Shown: piece by piece, positions 35,892 to 42,690 of the stretch
How the letters are laid out: each line of letters opens with the position of its first letter
Numbering within the stretch: the stretch's first letter is position 1
NCBI GenBank assembly: GCA_963773835.1
Contig: CAVZCQ010000003.1
Span: forward strand, 434,001 to 498,000
Source: JOPF136 sp963773835
Lineage (GTDB): Bacteria; Acidobacteriota; Terriglobia; Acidiferrales; UBA7541
Reading direction: 5' to 3'
Length of the DNA stretch: 64,000 bases
Program-made: the position numbers and the translations under genes
Notes under the pieces: generated by a model
The model's database searches: none
Told to the model about the DNA's origin: nothing
The model's input: only the letters and a program-made list of their open reading frames with translations

Positions 35892-37405
35892 AAAATGCCG
35901 CAAACTCGAGACGGGAATTTCTGAAGGCAACTGGTCTGGCGGCAGCGGGAGCTATTCTTTCCGAGACAGACGCCAGGGCGCGCACGATTCTTCCTTCGCC
36001 TCCTCCGCTGCCGGTCACCGAACCGGACGAGACGGTTCCTGCCGACTACACGCTGCACATCCAGGCCACCCCACTCGAGATCGCTCCCAACCACATCGTT
36101 TCGGTCAACACCTACAACGGGCAGTTCCCTGGCCCGATCCTCCGCATGAAAGAAGGCCGGCAGGTGATCGTGGACGCGTACAACGACACGGACACCCCGG
36201 AGCAGTTGCACTGGCACGGCCAATTTCTGCCCACCGACGTCGATGGAGCCGCGGAGGAAGGTACGCCGTACATCCCCGCGCAAGGCAAGCGCCGCATCGT
36301 CTTTACGCCGAAGCCCGCAGGCTTCCGCTTCTATCACACGCACAACCGTGCCGGCGCCGACCTCTCCGCCGGTCTCTATAGCGGCCAGGCCGGACCGGTC
36401 TATATCGAGCCGAGGCAGGAGCCGGGCCGGTACGATCGCGAAGCTTTTCTGGTATTGAAGGAATTCGAGCCCACCTTCAGCCGCGGCGGCGATATGGCGC
36501 AGGATTTTCTTTCTCCCTCTACGCGCGTAAAGGCGCTCGAAGCCGAGGGCGAGTCGGCCATGAAGGCCTCGCTGGCACGCGGCATGCCCCACGGCTACGA
36601 AGTCGGCTACCGCTCGTTCACCATCAACGGGCGCATGCTCGGACATGGCGAGCCGGTCCGCGTCAAACCGCGCGAGCGCGTCCTCTTTCATATACTGAAC
36701 GCCAGCGCCACGGAAATTCGCAGTCTCGCGCTGCCGGGCCACAGTTTTCAGGTTGTGGCGCTCGATGGCAATCCGGTGCCGAATCCTGCCGAGGTTCCCA
36801 CGCTCTGGATCGGCACGGCGGAACGCGTCTCCGCCATCGTGGAAATGAATCATTCCGGTGTGTGGATTCTCGGCGATCTGGACAACGACGATCGCCGCCA
36901 CGGCATGGGCATCGTCGTCGAATACGCAGGGAGCACGGGGAAGCCGCAGTGGATCGCGCCCCCGGCGGCTCGCTGGAACTACGCTCGATTCGGCAAATCC
37001 GGCACCGCCGCACCCACCCCGGACGAGACCATCGAAATGAAGTTCGCCAAGGATAATGCCGCGGACCACGGCTTCAATCGCTGGACCATCAATGGCGTCG
37101 CCTATCCCATGACCAATGACATGGTCCCTGCGTCGTTTCATGTGAAGCAGGGCAGGCGGTACCGTCTGCACATGCGCAACGCCAGCGACGACATCCATCC
37201 CATCCACCTCCACCGGCACAGTTTCGAGCTGGTGAATCTCGCGGGAACGCCCACCTCTGGAATCTTGAAGGACGTGCTGATGCTGGGCGGATACCAGGAG
37301 GCCGCGGTGGATTTCGTCGCCGACGATCCAGGCCTCACGCTGTTCCATTGCCACCAGCAGCTCCACATGGACTTCGGGTTCATGACCCTGTTCGACTACG
37401 TATGA
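35888..37405 (+). CDS. Tat-exported multicopper oxidase
   Basis: 505 residues. The N-terminus has a twin-arginine signal (SRREFLKATGLAAAGA). The copper ligands are complete: HWHG at 108-111, HTHN at 150-153, HPIHLHRH at 437-444 and HCHQQLHMDFGF at 487-498. The type 1 copper axial position is Phe498 rather than Met, as in high-potential laccases. Three cupredoxin domains are therefore predicted, acting in the periplasm or outside the cell on phenolics, metals or copper. GGAGG precedes the ATG. It is divergent from the decahaem-porin gene, so a joint role in extracellular metal or electron chemistry is possible but unproven. Confidence 0.9.
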   Translation: MKNAANSRREFLKATGLAAAGAILSETDARARTILPSPPPLPVTEPDETVPADYTLHIQATPLEIAPNHIVSVNTYNGQFPGPILRMKEGRQVIVDAYNDTDTPEQLHWHGQFLPTDVDGAAEEGTPYIPAQGKRRIVFTPKPAGFRFYHTHNRAGADLSAGLYSGQAGPVYIEPRQEPGRYDREAFLVLKEFEPTFSRGGDMAQDFLSPSTRVKALEAEGESAMKASLARGMPHGYEVGYRSFTINGRMLGHGEPVRVKPRERVLFHILNASATEIRSLALPGHSFQVVALDGNPVPNPAEVPTLWIGTAERVSAIVEMNHSGVWILGDLDNDDRRHGMGIVVEYAGSTGKPQWIAPPAARWNYARFGKSGTAAPTPDETIEMKFAKDNAADHGFNRWTINGVAYPMTNDMVPASFHVKQGRRYRLHMRNASDDIHPIHLHRHSFELVNLAGTPTSGILKDVLMLGGYQEAAVDFVADDPGLTLFHCHQQLHMDFGFMTLFDYV

Positions 37406-37488
37406 CCGATTCGCGAGCGGGCCCGAACCGCAACCATCCCGATGCCGCATAATAGTTGTCTCTCGCCGTTCTCCGGCGAGCGGCCCTC

Positions 37489-38877
37489 ATGACCTACGAC
37501 GAAGCCGTCCACGACCTGCTTGCTCTGGGCAAAGAGCTCTCCGCGCCCCGCCAGGCGCGCGTGCAGAAGTTCGACCTGGAAAACATCACCCGGCTGGCCG
37601 AGCGCATGGGCGCGCCGCATCGTGCCATTCCCTGCGCCCACGTGGCGGGGACGAACGGCAAAGGCTCGACTGCAGCCATACTCGAATCCATCCTCTACGC
37701 CTCCGGCGCGCGCACCGGCCTCTACACTTCGCCGCACCTCGAGCGCATCAACGAGCGCATCCGCGTGAACGGCCTGGAAATCTACGACCACGATTTCGCC
37801 TCCGCGTTCACCCGCGTGCAGTCCCACATCGAGCAGATGCTCGCTTCCGGCGAGCTCGCCGCTCATCCCACCTTTTTCGAATGCATCGCCGCCATGGCCT
37901 TCGACCATTTTCTCCGCGCCCGCGTGGAGTTCTCCGTTTACGAGGTCGGCCTGGGCGGGCGCTTCGATGCCACGAATATCCTCCAGCCCGAGCTCGCCAT
38001 CATTACCGCCATTGATTTCGACCACGAGGAATTTCTCGGCCATTCCATCCCGGAGATCGCGGCGGAAAAAGCGGGCATCCTCAAACCCGGCGTCACGGTC
38101 ATCTCCGCCGCCGAACATCCCGAGGCCTCCGCCGTGGTGCTTCGCCGCGCCGCGGAACTGGGCATCGGCCCCGACAATTTTGTGGATGTGGCCGCCTCCT
38201 ATCATCTGGAGGTTTTCGAAGCCGGCCCGCAGGGTTCGCGCGCGCGCGCCGAATGCCTCCGCGACGGCTGGCAACTCGATTTCGCGCTCCCGCTTCCCGG
38301 CCGTTTCCAGCTTCGCAACGCGCTCAACGCCATCGCCGCCGCGCGCGCCCTCCAGGCCCGCCGCTTCCCGCTGGTGGAAGACGCCATCTACGGTGGCCTC
38401 GCCGCCGTGCGCTGGCCCGGGCGGCTGGAGCGCATTGCCGAGCGGCCCGACGTCTACCTCGACGGAACCCACAACACCGCCGGCGCTCGCGAGCTCGCCG
38501 CGTTCTGGCAGGAGCATTTCGATGGGCGCAACATCCATCTCGTCTTCGGCGCCGTGCGCGACAAAGCCGTGGACGAAGTCGCCGGCCTGCTCTTTCCCCA
38601 CGCGGCCTCCGTGATTCTGACCGCGGCGCGCACCTCCCGCGCCATTTCTCCGCCCGCGCTCGCCGATCTCGTCGCGCATCACGCCGCCAACGTGGAAGTG
38701 ATTGCCGAGCCCGAGCTGGCCTTCGAGCGCGCCCTCCAGCGGGCGCATCCCTCCGACGCCGTCTTCGTTACCGGCTCGCTCTACCTCGTCGGCGATCTGC
38801 GCCGCTGGTGGCGCCAGCGCCATCCCGGCGACACCGGCCTCGACCGCGCGGCCGCCGGCCCGCCGCGCCAGAGGTAG
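37489..38877 (+). CDS. folC: Bifunctional folylpolyglutamate synthase / dihydrofolate synthase
   Basis: About 462 residues; adds glutamate to dihydropteroate and folates in the cytoplasm, a Mur-ligase-type ATP-dependent reaction. The P-loop GTNGKGST is at 54-61. 'YTSPHLERINERIRVNG' is the folate-binding loop, and 'YEVGLGGRFDATNI' and 'ITAIDFDHEEFLG' are conserved FolC blocks. 'YLDGTHNTAGARELA' marks the C-terminal domain. I start at the ATG at 37489 (MTYDEAVHDLL); a TTG-type start at 37456 adds 11 residues. The last 20 residues are arginine/proline-rich and not conserved. Confidence 0.9.
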   Translation: MTYDEAVHDLLALGKELSAPRQARVQKFDLENITRLAERMGAPHRAIPCAHVAGTNGKGSTAAILESILYASGARTGLYTSPHLERINERIRVNGLEIYDHDFASAFTRVQSHIEQMLASGELAAHPTFFECIAAMAFDHFLRARVEFSVYEVGLGGRFDATNILQPELAIITAIDFDHEEFLGHSIPEIAAEKAGILKPGVTVISAAEHPEASAVVLRRAAELGIGPDNFVDVAASYHLEVFEAGPQGSRARAECLRDGWQLDFALPLPGRFQLRNALNAIAAARALQARRFPLVEDAIYGGLAAVRWPGRLERIAERPDVYLDGTHNTAGARELAAFWQEHFDGRNIHLVFGAVRDKAVDEVAGLLFPHAASVILTAARTSRAISPPALADLVAHHAANVEVIAEPELAFERALQRAHPSDAVFVTGSLYLVGDLRRWWRQRHPGDTGLDRAAAGPPRQR

Positions 38878-38902
38878 CTCCGCTCGGTTCCGGAATTTCC
38901 TG

Positions 38903-38937
38903 CTCCGTGCTCTCCGCGTCTCCGTGTCCTCCGTGTT
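38903..38937. repeat. Short degenerate CTCCGTG repeat
   Basis: Between folC and plsC there are four imperfect copies of a 7-9 base unit (CTCCGTG, CTCCGCG, CTCCGTG, CTCCGTG). On the other strand it reads CACGGAG. Similar strings are scattered through intergenic DNA of many environmental bacteria; no function is known to me. Confidence 0.4.
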
Positions 38938-39042
38938 GATTCTTGTCTTTTCTCTCTCTGCCGCTGTCCCAGGCATTCGCCTCCCCAATGGCACTAATCG
39001 AGAATCACAGGTATCGTCTCCTCGCCCCCGGAGGGGAAGCCG

Positions 39043-39819
39043 TTGGACTCTGTTGCGAGCGGGAAATCTACGGGTCCGGCAGGCCGGCTCGGCGAACTGG
39101 TGAGCTACGTGCGCTCGCTGGTGGTCACCATTCCGCTCATCTACCTGCTCACCATTCTCTGGGGCACCCTTTCCGCCTTCGCCGCGATTGCCGACTCCTC
39201 CGGCCGCCTCCAGCATCGCTGCGCGCGCAGGTGGGCGCGCTGCCTGTTGGCCGTTTGCGGCGTGCGGGTGCTCGTTCGCGGCGCGGAGCACATCGCACCC
39301 GGCTCCATCTGCGTATGGACCGCGAACCATCAGAGTTATCTCGATATTCCCGTGGTGTTCGCCTGGCTTCCCGCCGACTTTCGCATCATGGCGAAGGCCT
39401 CGCTCTTCCATTTCCCTTTTCTCGGCTGGCATCTGCGCCGTTCGGGCCACATGCCCGTGGAGCGCGACAATCCCGCGCGCGCCGCGCGCAGCCTGCTCGC
39501 CGCTGCCGCGCACGTGCGCCGAGGGACAGCCGTGTTCATTTTTCCCGAGGGCGGACGTTCGCCGGATGGGCAACTCCAGGAATTCAAAACCGGCGCCTTT
39601 CTGCTGGCCATCAAAGCGGAAACTCCCGTCGTCCCCGTCACGATCCGCGGGACCATTGCGGTGCTTCCCATGCACTCCTGGAACGTACGCCCCAGCGCCG
39701 TCGAACTCGTGCTCCACGCGCCCATCCCCACGGCCGGAATGACCAGCCACTCCTCCGAAACGCTGGCGGCGCAGGTGCGCGAGGTCATCGCCCGCGACCT
39801 CAATTCCAATTCTTCGTAA
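39043..39819 (+). CDS. plsC: 1-acyl-sn-glycerol-3-phosphate acyltransferase
   Basis: 258 residues. The acyltransferase motif NHQSYLD (HX4D) is at 95-101 and FPEGGRS at 167-173, with 'GAFLLAIKAETPVVPVTIRG' as a further conserved block. N-terminal hydrophobic segments (about 24-50) anchor it to the inner membrane. It converts lysophosphatidic acid to phosphatidic acid in phospholipid synthesis. The start is TTG at 39043, supported by GGAGG 8 bases upstream. It lies 165 bases after folC on the same strand. Confidence 0.88.
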   Translation: MDSVASGKSTGPAGRLGELVSYVRSLVVTIPLIYLLTILWGTLSAFAAIADSSGRLQHRCARRWARCLLAVCGVRVLVRGAEHIAPGSICVWTANHQSYLDIPVVFAWLPADFRIMAKASLFHFPFLGWHLRRSGHMPVERDNPARAARSLLAAAAHVRRGTAVFIFPEGGRSPDGQLQEFKTGAFLLAIKAETPVVPVTIRGTIAVLPMHSWNVRPSAVELVLHAPIPTAGMTSHSSETLAAQVREVIARDLNSNSS

Positions 39820-40281
39820 TTTTCGGTTCAGCATTTCTGGTCTTTGGCTCCTGAGATTTGCACTGCCGAGGGTAGTCAATGACTCAAAGTGTCAGGAATC
39901 CTCCCGGTCCAATCTGTCAGGGATGCGCCCGGTCCGTACCAATGGGGGGTACCCCCTCCCCCCGGAGTGTCCAAACCCATGAAAATGCGCGAGTTGGAAA
40001 TTTGGGAATGAAGCGGAGTGCCGAAACGCAAGAAAATGCAGGGGATAGGGAAGGGGGATTTTGACGCAAGGACGCCGAGATCGCACAGAGGGGTGATGGG
40101 GCCGAGGGTCGAAACCGAGAGCGGAGAGCGGATAGGAGACTGCCATACTTTTGCTTTTGAACAGGAATATCGCCCCTCCCCCCGGTTTTTGCATGTGCAG
40201 AAATAAAAGGAGTTGGCCCGGGGATTATGTACTTGACACAGACAGACGTTTCTGTTAGCTTTGTGGCAGAGGATAAAGGCC
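39820..40281. other. Intergenic region upstream of the transposase
   Basis: No gene is seen in this 460-base stretch. It has a perfect palindrome GGGGGTACCCCC (39945-39956) and two related C-rich strings (CCCCCTCCCCCCGG near 39952 and CCCCTCCCCCCGG near 40173). A TTGACA at 40233 could be part of the transposase promoter. Composition changes here from the housekeeping genes to the accessory block. Confidence 0.4.
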
Positions 40282-41232
40282 ATGAAGCTGATAGACGTTC
40301 ACCGCCAGTTCAACACCCAAGACAAGTGCCTCGACTATCTGGTAGCGATGCGCTGGCCGAACGGTGTTTGCTGCATCGCATGTGGCTCGCTGAAAGTCTC
40401 CAAGATTACGCGCGAAAAGGCCGGGAAGAATAAGCAAACGCGCATTTATCAGTGCTTGGAGAAATCTTGCGGCCACCAGTTCAGCGCGACCGCTGGCACA
40501 ATCTTCCATGACTCACATCTGCCCCTAGAGAAGTGGTTTCTCGCAATCGCGTTAATCTGCGAAGCGAAAAAGAGCCTGTCAGCGAATCAGATGAGCCGTC
40601 ACTTGGGAGTGAATTACCGTACGGCTTGGCATCTGTGCCATAGAATCCGCGAAGCGATGATTGACCACTCCGAACAGTTAAAGGGCCGAGTCGAGATCGA
40701 CGAAACTTATATCGGCGCAAAGGTGATTCGCCGCGCAGACCGTCACAAGCCCCGGAAAGAAAAGGATGTCGTGCTCGGCATGGTGGAACGCGGCGGGAAG
40801 CTGCGTCTAGTCCACATTCCCGATACGAAATCCGCGATAATCCGCCCCGTGGTCAACAAGCACGTCAGCCGGGATGCGGGCATGATTATTACTGATGAGC
40901 ACGCGGCCTATCCGTTCGCGCTGGAAGGCCGATTCTACAAGCGGCACAAGACCGTGAATCACAGCAAGACCTACGGGATCGGGGAGATTCATACCAACAC
41001 AATCGAAAACGTGTTCTCCAACTTCAAGCGCGGAATCAAGGGTAGCTTCCATCACGTTTCGATAAAACATCTTCAACGGTACTGCGAGGAGTTCTCCTAC
41101 CGCTTCAATCGGCGCGAGCAACAATCACAGATGTTCGGAGACACACTGCGGAGACTGGCGAGCGGGAACGCGCTGCCCTACAAAAGCCTCACGGCTTCGA
41201 CAGGAGAGGAGCTTTCGGGGCGCGTTTGCTAA
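40282..41232 (+). CDS. IS1595-family transposase
   Basis: 316 residues. An N-terminal zinc ribbon ('CCIACGS' ... 'CGHQFSATAGTIFHDSH') precedes an ISXO2-like DDE-type domain ('EIDETYIGAK', 'IITDEHAAYPFA', 'IENVFSNFKRGIKGSFHH'). The gene is full length and open, so it may be active. It starts at the ATG at 40282 with AAAGG upstream. An 11-base inverted repeat, ATAAAGGCCAT at 40273-40283 and its complement at 41232-41242, brackets the coding region. I could not define the true ends or target duplications of the element. Confidence 0.88.
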   Translation: MKLIDVHRQFNTQDKCLDYLVAMRWPNGVCCIACGSLKVSKITREKAGKNKQTRIYQCLEKSCGHQFSATAGTIFHDSHLPLEKWFLAIALICEAKKSLSANQMSRHLGVNYRTAWHLCHRIREAMIDHSEQLKGRVEIDETYIGAKVIRRADRHKPRKEKDVVLGMVERGGKLRLVHIPDTKSAIIRPVVNKHVSRDAGMIITDEHAAYPFALEGRFYKRHKTVNHSKTYGIGEIHTNTIENVFSNFKRGIKGSFHHVSIKHLQRYCEEFSYRFNRREQQSQMFGDTLRRLASGNALPYKSLTASTGEELSGRVC

Positions 41233-41441
41233 TGGCCTTTATTTCCTTTCGGGGGACAGGATTCTGCCGGAGTAGCTTCCGCAACGTCTCATCGAACTTC
41301 GCCTTTTGTACGCGCATTGAGCCCCCCCTTGTCAAGACCCAGTACCTAACATACTAAATCTTGTGCCCCTAAATAGTTACCCCCTCCATTTCGTAGCTCT
41401 TTCGCTTGACGACGTATCTGGAAAAGGGGTACAAAAAAGTT

Positions 41442-41520
41442 CGGGCCGGGATTCCAGTCCCGGCCCGGAAGCCACGCGCGGGTGGCGCATGTAGGATTGA
41501 AGCTCGCACTTCAATCCTAC
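41442..41520. repeat. Cluster of three REP-like hairpins
   Basis: Three consecutive inverted repeats: CGGGCCGGGA with a 6-base loop (41442-41467), GCCAC...GTGGC (41471-41486) and a perfect 12-bp stem GTAGGATTGAAG (41491-41520). None is followed by a T-tract. Clustered palindromes of this kind are typical of REP/BIME sequences mobilised by RAYT transposases, and a RAYT remnant lies about 900 bases downstream. Confidence 0.6.
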
Positions 41521-41571
41521 CCACGTCCCTCTCGCTGTGTCAAGGTTCAAAATTTGTTTATTTCGACCGAA

Positions 41572-41646
41572 GGCGGGAGTTCCGTAGGGAACGGATGCGC
41601 CCCTGCAAGGATGCACTATCCGGTTCGACTCCGGCTCCCGCCTCCA
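41572..41646 (+). tRNA. Non-canonical tRNA-Cys-like gene (GCA anticodon, 8/4 acceptor/T-stem)
   Basis: 75 bases with an encoded CCA and U73, the cysteine discriminator. The acceptor stem pairs for 8 bp (GGCGGGAG with CTCCCGCC) and the T-stem for only 4 bp (CCGG TTCGACT CCGG), leaving one unpaired T at its 5' side. The D-arm is TCCG/CGGA with a 7-base loop. The anticodon arm is irregular: GCGCCC/GGATGC with a mismatch and a 6-base loop containing GCA (41605-41607). The T-loop matches E. coli tRNA-Cys. Non-canonical 8/4 tRNAs, including minor tRNA-Cys species, are known. It may be a minor isoacceptor, a regulatory RNA or a decayed gene. Confidence 0.65.
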
Positions 41647-41656
41647 GCCCTTGTAT

Positions 41657-41748
41657 GGAGAGGTGCGACAACGGTCACTCGGCGCGACTTATAATCGCAG
41701 GCCATGCTGCTTACACAGCATGTCTGGGTTCAAGTCCCAGCCTCTCCG
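41657..41748 (+). tRNA. tRNA-Ser-like gene with UAU anticodon
   Basis: 92 bases forming a full class II cloverleaf: acceptor GGAGAGG/CCTCTCC, D-stem CGA/TCG with A14 and GG in the loop, and an anticodon stem with 4 of 5 pairs and loop CTTATAA. The variable arm is a 7-bp stem (CATGCTG/CAGCATG) and the T-arm is perfect (CTGGG TTCAAGT CCCAG). The acceptor sequence, G73 and long variable arm are serine-type, yet the anticodon (41690-41692) is UAU, which would read the isoleucine codon AUA. CCA is not encoded. It lies 10 bases after the Cys-type tRNA, probably cotranscribed. A missense-suppressor role is inferred, not shown. Confidence 0.7.
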
Positions 41749-42309
41749 CACAAAATTTTTCAAAGAACGAATTCGGCTGCAAAAACGCACACACCCACGC
41801 GGCGGTTTCCTGCATTCCGCTTTTCACTGCTCTGGGGATAAATCGGGTGGGAAAATTTCCGGTTCTTGCTCGTCCACTTGCTCCCTCCCGGTACCGCCGC
41901 AAATACCGAGAAATGCCCACAACGCATCACAATGCATTGCAATGCGTTGCATCCCCAATCATCACCGGCTAGCAAACGTGCGTCAAGATATTTTTGATAC
42001 CAGAAGTACCAGACGCTAGCAATGCTACCAGCGGGTACAGACAACGCGCTCTGTGTCAAATGCATAATCCCCGTTGGCCCCATGACGAGCGTATCTGTTG
42101 AACCTGCGGAAGTTCAAGTGGGTGTGGAATGTGCAGATGCGAGGAGATTTTGTATCTGCAGAAGATGCGCGGCTTAGAAAAAGTGCGCGCGAGGGAGTCG
42201 CGCATGTGCACAATGTGCGGGAGTTACGGCGAAGTCTTTGCTGCGGCGCCAGGATTGGTCTCAGGTGTGACATAAATAGTCATCGCAGCGCCACTATACT
42301 GTAGAGTGA
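41749..42309. other. Intergenic region downstream of the tRNAs, no convincing gene
   Basis: No open frame here has a recognisable family. Overlapping palindromes occur at 41922-41947 (CAATGCATTG and GCATTGCAATGC within ACGCAT...ATGCGT). A TATACT at 42295 could be a -10 box. The segment is richer in A+T than the flanking chromosomal genes, in keeping with acquired DNA. Confidence 0.35.
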
Positions 42310-42447
42310 CTAGGAAGTCAAGCGAAAAATGGGGAAAGGCTGAGGAAAGTTTGGTGCGGTCCCCAGAACTGGCTTTCGACGGTAACAACTGGAGGTCAGA
42401 AAGTGGAAGTCTCCCTGACCATAGTGTCGTTTCAACTTGTTGCGCAT
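42310..42447 (-). pseudogene. RAYT (REP-associated tyrosine transposase) N-terminal remnant
   Basis: From an ATG at 42447 the minus strand encodes 'MRNKLKRHYGQGDFHFLTSS' and 'CYRRKPVLGT', matching the start of Y1/IS200-like RAYT proteins ('...GDLHFLTFSCYRR...'). Similarity stops after about 30 residues and the frame ends at 42310. The HUH motif and catalytic tyrosine are missing, so this is a decayed copy. Confidence 0.6.
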
Positions 42448-42540
42448 CTTCGGAGAACCCCGCACCCTTTGTTTGTGACGGCACAAAGGGATGCGGCACC
42501 CACCCCTCATCCTCGTGCTATCACTTCGCGAGGAATTGCG

Positions 42541-42690
42541 GAAGTGGTATTCTCCTTAGGTGCAAGCCTGTCAACAGGACAATCGGTGCGAATCCAGTGT
42601 GCCACCCGCCGCACACGGGCTTCCCGTTCCCGTTACGGACTACGGGACTACGACGGGAGCAGCGGGATCGCAAGTGCGAGGAGCGGGTCG
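42541..42690 (+). promoter_or_regulatory. Probable cobalamin riboswitch-like leader
   Basis: Between a GGTGC (about 42561) and the downstream start codon are elements in cobalamin-riboswitch order: 'GCCTGTCAACAGGACAAT', then GGTGCGAATCC (compare GTGCGAATC of the E. coli btuB leader), then CCCGCC inside a GTGTG...CACAC hairpin. A canonical B12 box (AGCCAGGAGACCTGCC) is not evident. The segment AGTGCGAGGAGCGGGTC just before the ATG may be a divergent version that also contains the ribosome binding site. The next gene encodes a B12-binding radical SAM protein, which supports the call. Confidence 0.45.

Noticed and set aside
41571..41748. Possibility that the two tRNA-like sequences are only REP hairpins
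   Set aside because: Both have full-length cloverleaf pairing, TTCRANT-type T-loops and, in the first, an encoded CCA end, which REP palindromes do not have.
41760..42083. 107-codon minus-strand frame downstream of the tRNAs, considered as an integrase fragment
   Set aside because: No tyrosine- or serine-recombinase motif could be found, and no conserved block is evident.
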